Shown: positions 12,187 to 24,739, numbered from the stretch's first letter. The stretch is DNA of 64,000 bases from Henckelia pumila (GCF_033568475.1 NW_027331833.1:6820001-6884000); one strand, 5' to 3'. Notes: a model not told the origin generated them from the letters alone. Translations and numbers: made by a program.

Positions 12187-14749
12187 TTAACTACAAAGAT
12201 TTGGTATGCACACCCCAGCTTCCGGGTTCTGTTGCTCTTTCCATATTCTTCCAGTAACTCTGAGCTTAAGCTCCTTCTTGTCACCTCCAGAGAAGAAAAG
12301 TGCCATATTTCGCTGAATAATAAGGCCATCATGACTATCCCTGACTTTACGATGGCTATCTCTAATGCTTCTTGGGGTACCCTCCCATATGAGTTTTCTG
12401 CCATTTGCTCCTACCTCTAAACTATAGCTGTAGTTGCGGGCATCATTTTCATCACCCATAAAGCGTAGGAACGCCATGTAAACAGGGGCCATGCCAAGCT
12501 GAAATGCTTCGAAGTGGAGGCAAAAACATTGTCCAAAACAATTGAACACCTGCAAATGCACGAAACTGACACAGATTAATGGACTAATTCGCCGCTTAAA
12601 TAGATATAAGGAGCTCTACTGAATGGAGGGTCAAGATTTTGTCTGGAAACTAGGCAGCACAGCACAACGAGCTTGATCATGTTCACGTTCAGACTTTTTT
12701 TTTTATTATTTAAAAAAAGAGCAATTTTATGATACCAATCCAAAAAAAAAGGCAACTTCAGAATATCATGTCTCACAATCTTTTTGCACACAGTTTCTCG
12801 GTTAGAGACCAAAAAGATGTTATAAACTCTTAAGAATCAAAACTAGTTTATGGTGACACGTATACAGTGTTCTAAATGGCGGTCGAGGCAGCCGCCTAGG
12901 CGGCCCTCGACCGCCACGCCTCGGCATGAGGCGGTCGTTTCAGGCGGCCCAAGCTGCGAGACGGGCGAGGCGGTCGAGGCGGACGGCGAGGCGGTCGAGG
13001 CGGGTGCTCGGGCGGTTGAAGCGGTTGAGGCGGCCAAGGCTTTTTAAATTGAGTCAAGGTCCATAGTCAACTAATTTTAAATTCTAGTAAAAAATCAATA
13101 CATTTTAAATCCTAGTCAAAATTTATCTATTTTAAAACCCTAGATCTTGACTCATTTCAAAAACACTAGCCACTTTTTTTTCATTTTTGCTCTCCCACCC
13201 TCCACCACACCTCAGCCGCCTGCCGCCCCCAAAAAAATGCTTTAAAAAAATTCAACCGCCTAGGCGGTGCCTAGGCGGCGAGGCGGTAGGCGGTCACGGA
13301 CCGCACCGCCACCGCCTCCCGCCATTTACAACACTGCACGCATAATAATATTATTTAAGGAACTTGTCACTGGCCTAATTTGCAAGGATGCCAAAGCCTA
13401 CATTGAACTGAAAACCAAAGCTTGGTTGCCCATAGCATGATGCAAAACACACAAACACCATCAAAGTGTCAATACTTCATTTCTCAATGAAATAATTGCA
13501 TTACCATTACCCAACAAAACAAAACCAAAGAACAGGAAAAAAATGCCAGACTCACTGTCAACATCCATGTAGCATTTTCCACTTCACGGGGGTTTGACTT
13601 GACATATCGGTGATTGAAAGTGCATCCTGTGTGCATGTCCACTTTGTGGTCATCTCTCAAATGGGCAACGAGATATGGAATGTCCCCTGTAACTGCACAT
13701 TCTGATCCGGCGTATGGACAATTGTAGGGTCTGAAATTACAAACTCCCTCGTGTTTGAGTTTGTTGTAATAAGGAAATATTTCGGGGCATCCCAATGAGT
13801 AGTACTTGCATGGCAGGTCTAGTGACTCAGCAACTTTTTCTAATGCTAAGCACCTGATATCCCCAAGCTCTTGTCTGCATGTAGGACATCGATTATGCAC
13901 CCTTGTCTTGCAAGTCGAACAGAGAGTATGCCCATTGTGACACTACTACGAAGAAACATAATTGACAAACAATTATTAAACCCAACACATGCAAGAAATA
14001 AAAACTAAAAGAATTTTTTTCCCAGAAGCTTGACACTCCAAATCTAGCTTTTACATATGCTTTCTCTTTGTGAAGTAAACTAGCAAAGTTACACAAACCA
14101 TCCTAAACAAACCTCACAGACAAACACAGATGTTATCGCGGATCGTGTGGGACAATGATTCTCTGTCACCCAAAATCATCAAACATCAATCAAGGCATTT
14201 ACTAAAAGATATTGTGAAGTGACTGAAGTCCAAACATTACTCTTGCACTTCATCGAATTCATTATCAGTTCCTATGGGGCAATCAAATTTCCAAAAACTC
14301 CTTACACATTTTCTTTTATCATTCAGAAAAAACAATGACATTATTCCTCACATTACATTGTATTTTCTATGACTCCAATAATCTTTGGGAGACACATTTT
14401 TTCACATGGCACCAACAATAGCTCCTTTCCCATTGCCTAAATAATATTATACACATCCACTCACAATCACAAAATTAATCAAGGCACAAAAATGCATGAA
14501 AATGTACAAAAAACTACAGATGCAGAAGAAACTAAAGATGGAACATACTTGATGGATTGGTGGGTACATCGAATTGGTGCAAACAGGACATTCCAGCAAT
14601 TCATGAACGCTTGTGGGAACTACATTACGAGGCTTTGTGGAATACTGCTGGGGATGAGAGAGAGAAGACACCGATGACTGGATCTCTTCATCTTCAATGA
14701 CATCTGATGCAGATACACACTCCACATTTTCCATTTCAACTGTTGCCAT
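12187..14749 (-). CDS. SINAT-type RING E3 ubiquitin ligase, three exons
   Basis: Exons, in gene order, are 14749-14549, 13942-13556 and 12549-12187. All introns have GT-AG ends (donors GTATGT and GTGAGT), and the frame stays open for 316 residues, close to the 300-330 of plant SINA homologues. Exon 1 gives an acidic N-terminus and the first half of a C3HC4 RING (CPVCTNSMYPPIHQ). Exon 2 completes it (CHNGHTLCSTCKTRVHNRCP) and adds the SINA zinc fingers, with conserved PYNCPYAGSECAVTGD and HKVDMHTGCTFNHRYVKSNP. Exon 3 is the substrate-binding TRAF-like fold, ending near LKLRVTGRIWKEQ. The family ubiquitinates regulators in hormone, stress and autophagy pathways. All expected RING and zinc-finger Cys and His residues are present, so it looks functional. 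Intron 2 carries a MITE. Confidence 0.92.
12865..13336. mobile_element. GC-rich hAT-like MITE in SINAT intron 2
   Basis: The ends are CAGTGTTCTAAATGGCGG and CCGCCATTTACAACACTG, an almost perfect 18 bp inverted repeat. The 8 bp flanks CACGTATA (12857-12864) and CACGCATA (13337-13344) differ at one base, fitting an old hAT insertion. Subterminal zones are dense in GCCTAGGCGG and GGTCGAGGCGG, giving strong local GC enrichment in an AT-rich intron. Short open frames here are by-products of the repeats. Confidence 0.8.
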
Positions 14750-15400
14750 TTTAGGGGAAAAATTGACACTTCAAAGATTCCGACTTTTGTGGAAATTTCT
14801 GACACCCAATCTTTAAGATCTAATATTTCCAAAAATATCAAATGCCCAATTCAATAAATCCAGAAAAATTAACCCGATAAGTAGCCTAAAATTCAATTTT
14901 TTGCAACAATATCAACAACCCACTTCTGGAAACTCGATAAATTGCAAACAAATCAATTCCTAATTAAGAAAACTCGATAGTTCACAGATATCTGAGACAC
15001 CAACTTCCAGAAACCCCCCCAATCTTTCCTCGATTCAACGGCTCGTTGTATTTCTATTCTCTCACCTTTCTCTCCCTTCACCCTCCTCGCATGTCGTGTT
15101 TTCAAGAAAGATGAATCCAGGGGGAAGAAGAAATGAAAAGAATCTGAAAGGGAATCGAAGAGAGGGATGTATCGATTCAAAGGAACGATCAAAATCCTGA
15201 AAAGAAGGGTTCTTTTTGCATCCCCCTTTCACTCTCACCTTCTGGTTCGTGAGAGGAGAGAGAAACGAGGATCATCGTCGATTTTGAAAATGTTTGAAGT
15301 TAAGGATAATCTTACGGTAATTAAAAGGATTATAGTTCACAAAAGTAGTTTTCGTTGGTTGAGATTTGAGAAATAATACAAGTTATCCTACCCACTAATA
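14750..15400 (-). promoter_or_regulatory. SINAT 5' leader and promoter region
   Basis: Upstream of the SINAT start on the minus strand. A CT-rich stretch (TCTCACCTTTCTCTCCC on the + strand near 15059) suggests the transcribed leader and start zone around 15050-15250. A leader intron is possible but not proven. No clear TATA box was found. Confidence 0.35.
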
Positions 15401-15839
15401 TCCGTAATTTTTATATAAAGAGCGCAAATTAGGAAGTTTTTATATCATAAAAACTCATACGATACAATCTCACACTATTAATTTATAAAATTTTTATTCG
15501 ACTAAATTTATAAAAAAATATTATTTTTTATATCAAAATTATTATTTTTCATTGTAGATATGAATCAAATCGACTCGTCTTATGGATAAAAATATGTGGC
15601 AGTCTCACAGAAAACCTAATTATATATATATATATATATATGTATATGACGATAGAAACCACATTCATTAGATTGGATGCGGTAAACTTTCGAATTAACG
15701 CAAATCACGTTAGTTAAGTAAACCGCACTGAACAAACCTTGTGCGACAGCCACTCCTGAGAAAGTATTGATACGATGAATCAAACTCTTGAATTCTCACG
15801 TACTTCACTAACTCAAGTTCTGAGAGTATTTTATTGCAA
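15401..15839. other. AT-rich spacer with inverted GTCTCAC-type repeat
   Basis: Contains CAATCTCACACTATT at about 15466 and GGCAGTCTCACAG at about 15598, plus a core that resembles 44400-44500, suggesting a dispersed MITE family. A (TA)n run lies at about 15622-15641. No gene is visible. Confidence 0.35.
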
Positions 15840-16110
15840 TTAAATTTCAAACTCAAAATATACCAATTTAAAAAATTCTGGAAACTATTTCCACATATTA
15901 CAAATATACAAACGATACAAAGAACTTTGAATGAAGCAGTAGCATGATTTGATCCTTAAATGATCAATTGAGTCTTTGAGTGTATGCTTAAGATTTTGAT
16001 GAATCCTTTGGATTGCTTGATTATTGGTGTCTTCATGGATTCAGTAGTTTTTATTCTGGTGTAATGATGAGTCTCTTATAAATAGTTTTCAACGTCTAAA
16101 TTTAAACAGC
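15840..16110. repeat. Direct repeat, copy 1 (partner 24985-25255)
   Basis: Shares long phrases with 24985-25255, such as TTTCCACATATTACAAATAT and TTTGAGTGTATGCTTAAGAT, in the same orientation. The two copies bracket the degenerate minus-strand gene, as the LTRs of its carrier element would. Confidence 0.6.
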
Positions 16111-17250
16111 TCTAAGCCCAAAAATGATCAGACAACAAATAGTGCGGAAGTAGTTTGAAAATTTTCAGTGAATCTTTTTATACTCAACTCAACAAAGCTA
16201 TCACCAAGATAAATAAAGCAGAAATAAAGAACACATGATATATGGAAGTTCGAGACAAAATCCTTCTACGTCTCACCTTCTTCCACTTAGAAATGAATGC
16301 ACTAGAAGACTTTAGTTTATACAACACTTATATAAAACTCAATCCAACTTTAGGACTTATGCACTGCCAAAATCGAATCTCTTAGTTACAAAGATAAGAC
16401 CTCAAATATTATCAACTACACAACAAGATAATACTGAAGATGTTTGAATCATTCGACTCAAACATTCAAACTCTTCTTTGAAGGCTTTATATTTCTAAAG
16501 CAGTCGAGAGAGCTTGAGAAACCCTGTGTGATCCTTTAAAGATTTGATATAATTCTTGTAAGCGAGGGTTGATTGAGCAGTTGGTAATGTGGCTTTCTTG
16601 AGTGCTGAAAGTGACTGAGAATGAAATCTTGTAACAAATAGATTAGTTCTTTTATCTTCTCTTGTTTAGAGTATTCTTTATTTATAGTGTCTTTTGCATA
16701 AGTCCGTTCAATGTTCGACAGTAAGCTTCATAAATGCAAGAGTACTTTCTATCACCGACTTTCTTGATAGATAGTTCTTTCCATTAAATACATGATTTGG
16801 ACTACTTCCAAATAAGGAAAACAAGGGTCCCAGACAGCTTCTTCATATAGAAGTGAACATTTCAAGTAATTATATGATTTCTTGATCCTTGATGATTGTG
16901 CATTGCTTATTAGCTGATTTCTATGATAAATCATCAGAAATGTTTTGAAGTACGTGAAGCTTGAATCGAAAGATATCTTATCTGTCGTTATTTAAGGATA
17001 TGCAAAATTATAACCAATGGAGGTGAGCTATTTATAGTATGACCGGGTGAGTGGATCTTCTTGTCCAGGTGAACAGTCTTCTTGAGCGGGTGAGGTATTG
17101 TGAAGGAATGAATCTAGTTGAAATCTTTAGCTGCTTGAGTCTAGTTGAGATGGACAGTCGAGTAACTATTATTATACTTAAAGACAGCTATTCTAGAACA
17201 ATGAAGTATTTTTTGTTATTGCCAAAACTAAGGGATCTAAAAATTTCCCT
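16110..17250 (-). mobile_element. LTR-like block of the gene-carrying element, left side
   Basis: Shares the phrase TATGGAAGTTCGA plus a following 'CTTCTTCCACTTA' with 18020-18080 and, less well, 24820-24870. On the minus strand a purine-rich stretch (AAAAAGAGGGAAA) near 17245-17260 precedes TAGATCCCTTAGTTTTGGC, similar to the start of the LTR ending at 21074. This suits the 3' LTR of a minus-strand element. Edges are approximate. Confidence 0.4.
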
Positions 17251-18375
17251 CTTTTTGGTGATACGGAACACTTAAGCCCCATAAAAATAAATACACTGCA
17301 TAAGTAAATAAAATAAACTTTATTGAGAAAATGAATTTCATTTATACAAGATATAAGTTCAAAAGATAAAATAAAAAACATATTACACCTACTAAAAAAA
17401 TATCTATCTAGTCTCTCCTTAACCAGCTATTACCAGATCCACTACCTCCTCTACCAGATCCTCTGCTACTAGATCCACCACCTCTTTTTCTTTCTTTCTT
17501 TTATCTTATTATTCTTTCTTTCTCTTGACATCCTCTTGTCCTCTCCTAGATTCCTCTTGAATTTTCTTCCCTCTTCCCCACCCCCCCTTTTTTTTTCCAG
17601 CACCACGACTGATATGATAAGTCATTTCCTTAAGTTGGGTTCCAATCGCTGCTTGCAAATTTTCCATCCTGGCATTTAGCCTTTGTTCAGTTTGAGTCAA
17701 CTGGACTGACAAAGTGACCACGATATTAGTGAGTACTTATTTTCATCTTTGAATGCTTTCATACTGTTAGGATCGGGTTTATGTGTAGAAGAGGGGGGGG
17801 GGGGGGTGTGTGTGTGTGTGAATACACACTTATAATTTTTCAATACTTTTTAAAGAATTTTCACGAGCAGTCGTGACAATGTTAGTTGTCAAGACTAATT
17901 CCGGTATTCTCAAAAGCAGTTTGGACTACTAGAAAAGTGCGGATAAACAGTCCAAGTAATTTTGTGGTATCTATGCATATGATACTGAAATAAATTGTGC
18001 AGATAAAATGAATAAGACAACATATTATGGAAGTTCGAAGAAAACTGGTTCTACACCTCCCCTTCTTCCACTTAAGGAAGGAATTCACTAGAAAACTTGG
18101 GTTTATACACTCCTTTGTATACAACCTACTTCAATCGTAGGACTTATCATTTTCCTAGATCGAAACTCCTAGTACATCACCAAATAAGACACAAAGTCTT
18201 AACAACAAGAAGTGAAACGAATATAAGCTTTAAATGAATCTGTAGATTCAATCTGTTGAACAACTATTCTTCAACACTTCATGAATGACCAATTGAGAGT
18301 TGTCTTGACGCCCTTTGATGATCCTTTGAGATGATATGATAGGTAGCTTATATTTGTTGGCTTCGTGAGCAAATA

Positions 18376-20569
18376 TGTAAGGCCCGAGATTATTTAATTT
18401 TAATTCGAGAATATTTAAATTAATATTTTTTAGAGTTTAGATTTAAATTTTAATATTATTAAATTATTTAGGATTGAAATTGAATTAAAATATTGACCGA
18501 GGACTGATTTACAAATAGTGAAGATTTCAGGGGCTAAATTGCAAAAATGGCAAATTGAGTGGGACACTTGTCTAGACTATGTATAAATGAGTAAGTGTAT
18601 GTGTTTTTCAGATTTCTTCAGCCTCAAAGTCGAGAACATCATTTTCCTCAACCATATTTCATCTTTCACATCTTGATTTGCACGATCCGTCCGATAGATT
18701 TCAGAATTGAATATATATTTGCGATCATCGCTTCGAAGGCTACTTTTTACGTAAGTTTTATGAAGTTTTATCCCGTTTGAATTTTGAGTAGTGGATGAAT
18801 CAGATTTTTATTAGATATGCATGTTCTTTAGTTAGTACCGATTATATATTCGAAGACGGATTGAAAAAAGATCGGCGTTTGAATTTGTTATGAATTTCTG
18901 AAGAATTTTCGAAAGAACCAACTTTTGATTTGCTGTATTTTGATGTTATTCATGCTGATATGTGGAGGTTATAAGCTGATATGATTGTTAGAATTGTTAG
19001 CAATGAGTGTCGGTTGCCGGTTTTTAGCCGTTACGCCGTCGGTTCGAGAATTGCTAGAATTTTTGAATGTTTGATTGAGTTGGGCATTGATTTGAGTTAT
19101 TTACTGATGTTCCTAGATTATTTATGCTATATTTCTAGATCAAATCAAGGGACATCGAACTGGGGAAGTTCCAGCTTCAAACCGATAGAAGGATTGATCA
19201 AGGTATGTGATTGTATGCCTTGAAGATTGAATGAATTGAGCAGATTTTTGAAAAGAGGTTGTTGTAATGTTTGGACAGATTTGAGCTTCTTCCAATCAAG
19301 ACTAAAGGTATAAGTTGATATCATTCAAGACGGGATAGAACACTCGAGATAGATAAGATTCTCGAGTTTCCCTTTGAAACCACATACTTGATTACTTGCT
19401 TGATCTTACTTGCTGAAATTGAATATGTTTTCTTGATGAGATGTTCTTATTTGATTAGCATGTTTTGCATTAATTGTTATAGCTTAATGCATCAAGATTA
19501 TGTTGCATTCATCTTGAGCCATAACCTAAAAAGCAAAGAAGGCAGGATAGCCTAGATTGCATACGACGTTTGGGGAGCTATAGTTGAGTGACAAGGGTTG
19601 TATATTTATTCCTAAAGATAGATGACTCACTATAGTTGCGCCAAAGTCAGGGGATTGAGATGCTGGATGCCGCCTCGAGTGGGAAATTCAGTGGTTATGT
19701 TTAAGATCTTGTTTCCTGGGATCCCAAGAACTATGAATTCTTTGAAAGTAGATTTGATAGCCTTGTTTCTGAACATGCATAGAATACATGATTTATTTTG
19801 TATTGCATGTTATATCATTTATATTGAGAATATTATTATCATTGGAGTTATCCAGCTATTGCTTTGTTTTTGTATGTGTGCATGGAAACAGGTGGGGCAG
19901 GAGCTGATCAGAATCGACGTGGGTAGCTCGAGATTTGAGTTGTAGAAGTGGGGCTTTGGTTTAGAAGTATAAATGTTGAACTTTGAACTTAGAATAGGAT
20001 GGTTGATACAATTATGCTTTGTTTTGTATCTAGATTTGATCATGTTGTAGTAACTTTTCGAAGATTGATACTTATATAGTATGTTTTAGAATTTCATGTT
20101 TAATTCATGTTCGAGTTTTTCCAGATTTTTATGTTGATTTTAGCAGATTGTGGAAAGATCAGAATTGGGAAAATAACAGTAGAATGGTTCTGTGATATTG
20201 AGCAGATGCGCTTGATAGAAGAGCAGATGCACTTAATCTCAGTAACCTCAGATTTGTAGAAAGTTTGGGAGAGCATAAGCGCTCAAGAAATGGAGCAGAT
20301 GCGCAGAAATCCTGAGAGCTTGAGAAAGCTGGAGCGCAAATGCGCTTCAGCCTTCGCAAAATGGATGAGCGCAGATGCGCTATTTGAAGAACCCCTAGCA
20401 CAGCTGCGCTAGGGGATGTAACACAGCTGCGCTACATTCCAGCGCAGCTGCGCTACGTCTGAGCATTCTTTTATTTAAAAAAAATTGTTATTTACTTGAT
20501 TGTATTGGCCTAATTTTTTTGAATTATTAATTGCCCTATAAGATTTGATTAGCACCCGAGGTCCCCACA
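18376..20569 (+). mobile_element. Gypsy-type solo LTR, 2.19 kb
   Basis: Begins TGTAAGGCCCGAGATTA and ends CACCCGAGGTCCCCACA, flanked by an exact 5 bp duplication AAATA (18371-18375, 20570-20574). Both ends and much of the first 150 bp match the LTRs of the gypsy element at 51403-60520, so they are the same or sister families. Open frames inside it, such as 19622-19945, show no domain. A palindromic array occupies about 20195-20460. Confidence 0.88.
20195..20460. repeat. Array of GCGCAGATGCGC-type palindromes in solo LTR
   Basis: AGCAGATGCGCTT, AGCGCAGATGCGCT, CACAGCTGCGCTA and AGCGCAGCTGCGCTA recur at short, irregular intervals. Each is a small palindrome or half-palindrome centred on CAGATG or CAGCTG. 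The array ends about 110 bp before the LTR's 3' end. Confidence 0.75.
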
Positions 20570-22175
20570 AAATAATATATGTAACTTCAAAGTGCTCGGA
20601 GAGATAGCTTTCTTGTGTTCTTTTTATTTCTTCACTAACTTCTGATTGAAGCTGTTCTCTCTTATTTATAGTCATCTTTTTCAACGTTCTTTCTGATGAC
20701 TTAGATTTCTCTTTCTGATCTGTCTTGTTATATTTCGAGAGTCTTCATAAACATCTTCATAAATGCGAGACGATGTCCAAGATGAGAATTAATCCTTGCA
20801 GCTTATTAATGTGATTAATAAATTCTCTCTTGGAAATATTCAAATATAACTAATAATCTTCTTGAGTTGACGAGAAACCTTTAATGCTTTGATTATTTCA
20901 AATAATTAGTTGAGCAGTTCAGACAGTTCAAAGATTTGAGCAGTTCAACCTTGAGCAGTTCAACTTTGAGTAGTCCGAGTAGTTCAAGCAGTTCTCTGAG
21001 CATTTCAAGTACTTATACCTGTTTTACAAGATTTGATAGTTCAATTTGTGATCACCAAAACTAAGATTCTAACACATACTGTCAGCAATGTACTTGGTCA
21101 GTCCGTTCACCCTTGCCATGATGGTTTTGCAGAAGTCAGAGTTGGAGACGATAAAGGCATTCAGACGAGTATTCATCGATGTTATCAGTGTCTCCACAAG
21201 CTGCATATGACTAAAAACTTCTTCAATGGTCTTTTTGGAATTCATTTGGCCATAAATTATGATGAGGGCAGTTTGAGTGTTTCTAGAGGCATCATTATCA
21301 TCGACGTCATCGTGTCATCATCGTCATCGCCCGAAGTAGTTTTCTTATCATCCTTTTCCATTTTATCTACACTAATAGTGCCTTCTTGTTCAGAATGATA
21401 GGAGAACATCTCGAGGTTGTCCTTCTCAGCCGAAGGAGAGGCTGGAGTGGTGAGTGATTCAATTTCAGGAAAAGATACTTTTGTCTTCTTTGGAGAGGAT
21501 GTTGTTTCTTGTTTTTCAAAAACAACTTCAGGTAAGGGAGATTTGGTTGCCTAGTCTTCAACATTGGTATCTGGAGGAGGAATATTTGGACCAGTGGGAT
21601 CTTCAATGTCCATTTTCTATGTCTGGTCTCCAAAAAGATTGACTCCGTCACTGACTTTACTACCTCATACATTGTGTTGAGTGGGATCTCCAGAAGGAAA
21701 ACTTCCAAATCCATTTCAGTGGAGGATGGACATGTATCAGTTGAAAGAGGAAAGGGGTTTGAGACATTTACCTCAGGCCGAGCACCAGATAGAATGGTTC
21801 CAACAGTGATCATTTTCTCTGCGGTTGAGGAAGCTTCAACAGTCAATTTTTTTGACACATCAGCAGGTGAGGACGCTTTCTGAATTTCTTTAGTGGTACC
21901 GGTTGAGACTGGCTCTACGATGGGTTCCTTGACAGGAAATCCTGTAGAATGTTCTTCAAAGAGGATGAATCATTGTCGTCTTTAAGATCTAAGAAGATGG
22001 CTTCTTCTTCTTAAAAATTCCTCTTCTTTACCTTCCTCAACTGTTCCCATAGATTCAAACATGGAATGAGCTTTCTTGACATAAATATCCACATACATGT
22101 CTGTGGGATATTTTTCCATTCCAAAGGATAGTCTTCTCTCATTCACCCGTTGAGCGTCTATGTTCGCACTGTGCT

Positions 22176-22600
22176 TGTAGTGACCCGCTCCGGAATCACT
22201 TATTGAATAGATTCTTAAGCATGCATTTAAATTAAATAACATAATCAAATAAAAAACGGAAATCAACGGTACAATAAAAATCTCAAACCAGCATTTTGAA
22301 GTATTAGTTTAGTACAACCAAATCGAAAAGAGAATCAAATTAAAAACCCAAATGAAACAAAATAACCAAACTCGGAACAATAGATGGAATTGATCCATGC
22401 CTCAGGGTCTACTCTTGTCAGGATCATCCAACCTAAGACCCGCCCCATGAAATGGGGTGTCCAAGATGAAAACAAGGACGCTAGCGCAAACACCGTGTAC
22501 ATAAATATGAGCATACAAACATATATGTGCAAGCATAAGACATGAACTGGGTAATTGGATCAACGAGGACAAACTCATGCTCAGATTCATAAGACATTTG
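22176..22600 (-). mobile_element. Truncated LTR, minus orientation
   Basis: On the minus strand the segment ends GAGCGGGTCACTACA at 22176, like the LTR at 33770-35279, and contains CTTGGACACCCCATTTCATG at 22475-22455, a block also seen near 35070 and 46200. The LTR start is not found, so it is truncated. It lies within the degenerate minus-strand gene. Confidence 0.55.
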
Positions 22601-24063
22601 AAGACGACAAGCCTCATAAGACTTTCACATAGCTTATAGTCTATTAAGGTCCGCCTGCCCAAAGCAACTTCAATTTCTTTTTTATCAGTACACAAGAATA
22701 TCTTGTCTTCTAGTTTGGAGATCTTGCCTAGACTCTTTTCCTATAAAATTTGGTAAAAATGGATCTCTGTTTGGTAGAGAACTCAATGATCAAACTCCTT
22801 GAGCCATCAGTTGATAGCTCTGAGTACTTGAGATAGGTGAGGTTGATCTCAAGTTCTTCTACAGAGATAATTTAGAGGGAAGAGCCATATTTCCTTTTAC
22901 TTTATCCTTGGGGTCCAAGGGAGGCACCCTATCAGTTGTGCATCACCTTCTTTGATAACCAAAATCTTTTCCAGTCCAATAAAGGTAGTGGTTGGAGCAG
23001 AAGGAGCGTTGGAAGTCCTCTCGGCCGATGTTGGTTGAGAAACTTTCTTCGGTTGAGGTTCAACAGTGACAATAATTGCTATGTCGATCGGTTGCTGCTG
23101 TGACTATTCAGAGACCTCAAAGAGTTGCCTCAGTTTCTTCTTATTTGGTTCTGGAACCTTGTCCTTTTTATTATCTTATGCCTTTTGGCCTTTCTCCTTG
23201 GCAGGTGAGGGTGAGCCAAGCACATGGTGAAGAGGAACATTATCTAGTGCTTCTTCGGAGTCAGAATCGTACACCATATTTCTCTTAACTTGTACTTTCC
23301 TCAGTGCCTTGTTGACATCTTGAGCGTCTTACTCAGCCTCACAATCAAGAGTGAGATCCGTTAGCTCTTCAGTAAAGGCCTCATTTTCTTTCAAGAACTT
23401 GTGGACTTTGGCAGCATTAATCCACTTGGTGAAGTGTAGAGGATCAGTATCATTCAGATTAACTCCAAGAAGACCCAAGATGTGGCAGATTTGTAGTGCA
23501 CAACCTTTCGACCGACCATTTACACGAGTCATTTCATATAGCGTCCCATACAAAATGTCAAACCAGTTCACCTGGATTTGAGAGGCAATAGGAGCCATAT
23601 ATTGAAACTTCTCCAAAGTTATCTTTTTGTACGACCCTGCCCGGGCGATAAGGTTTTGGCCACGATGTTGGCCAACAAGCGGAGGTGAATCTTTAGATTG
23701 AGCTTGTTGGAATCTTGATTGGATGCCCATCCAGAGTGAACTCACTGATCCAGTGGCTAGCATTCCCATCCGGAAGATCATATCATTTTGACAAAACAGT
23801 TTCAGGCAACTCGAAGGTGTCTGCAAATTAATTATGATCAAAATTATAGTTATTCCCATTGATGGTGAAACACACCTTCCCATGCTATAGAAGAGAAAAA
23901 GCAAAGAATTTCTTGACCAAGTGCAAGTCTAATATGGAACCACAAGCTAAGAAATTCTTCAGCCCTGATTCTTCCAGCATGGTGAAGAAAGTAGAGAAGC
24001 CTTCAAGGTTGATGGAGATGACTTACTCAAATCAAAATCAACACAAATGTTTTGGATAGACAT

Positions 24064-24739
24064 GATGATTTCTGAGAGGAATGAACAGACGAGTAAAAGC
24101 ACGGAGTATTGAAAGCAAGTAATATGCAAAAAATTTTGAGAGAAAAAATATGAGTGTAAATAGTAGAAGATCAAATGGGTGAACTATCTATATGATCCAG
24201 TGGGATAATCACAAACAGACACATGTATGTACGGTTGTGGTTTGAATTTCAAAATTTTTAAAATTTTGAAAAAGAGCGCTCAATCGGTTGTTAAATAACT
24301 GCATGTTTAGCACAATTAACCATCTGATTTTAAGATAAACACAAAATTATTGTAGGTAATTAATGAAATTTGAAACATTTTTCCCACTAATCACGATTAA
24401 ATGTATTGATGAAGGTGGCCTATGTTAGTGGGTGGATAAATTCAAGATTTTTCATAGAGTAACTCGATCGATTAGGAGAATGATTCTATGTACCATGCGC
24501 AGTTGGATTATCTCACATATTTGAATAATGTTAATCAAATTGTAGCAAAGATTTTCAACTAAAAGCACATCCTTAATGACAATATTTCCATGGACGATCC
24601 TATTCTTACCCATGATTTTACCCTTAGAATTATCTCAAAATGTGATTTTGGGTCCACTGAATTTTGATACTTCTTGTTTTGAAATATGATTAGAAGTCAA
24701 GAAGTAATCTCGGACTTCTGAGGGAAACAGATGCTTAGA
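24064..24739. other. Leader region of the degenerate gene
   Basis: AT-rich sequence upstream of the minus-strand start. No open frame or clear promoter box recognised. It probably represents the 5' untranslated part of the carrier element. Confidence 0.35.

Larger units (their letters stand above)
17765..21074 (-). mobile_element. Solo LTR inserted in the degenerate gene, itself interrupted
   Basis: Starts TGTTAGGATC at 17765 and ends ATTCTAACA at 21074, flanked by an exact 5 bp duplication CATAC (17760-17764 and 21075-21079). Removing the inner solo LTR leaves about 1.1 kb. A minus-strand TATAAATA at about 20662-20670 supports minus orientation. It shares sequence with the LTR-like blocks at 16110-17250 and 24740-25653, so it belongs to the family that flanks its own target gene. 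A G-run followed by (TG)n lies at 17793-17820. Confidence 0.8.
17408..24063 (-). pseudogene. Degenerate repeat-associated gene of an uncharacterised family
   Basis: Start ATG at 24063; the stop TAG at 17410-17408 follows a Gly/Ser/Arg-rich tail. Segments in three frames keep a recognisable order: N-terminus MSIQNICVDFDLSKSS, then a GLKNFLACGS block, then FADTFELPE, then a domain at 23700-23340 with YKKITLEKFQYMAPIASQIQ and VNWFDILYGTLYEM, a variable acidic middle (21400-22200), a coiled-coil near 17720-17620 and the RGGGSSSRGSGRGGSGSG tail. I recall very similar architecture in many predicted Gesneriaceae proteins (for example from Dorcoceras), where it seems tied to repeats; no function is known to me. 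Frameshifts, stops and two LTR insertions make this copy non-functional. Flanking direct repeats suggest it travels inside an LTR element. Confidence 0.6.

Noticed and set aside
12843..13047. Small Ala/Glu-rich ORFs on both strands
   Set aside because: They lie inside a GC-rich MITE and reflect its GGCGG repeats.
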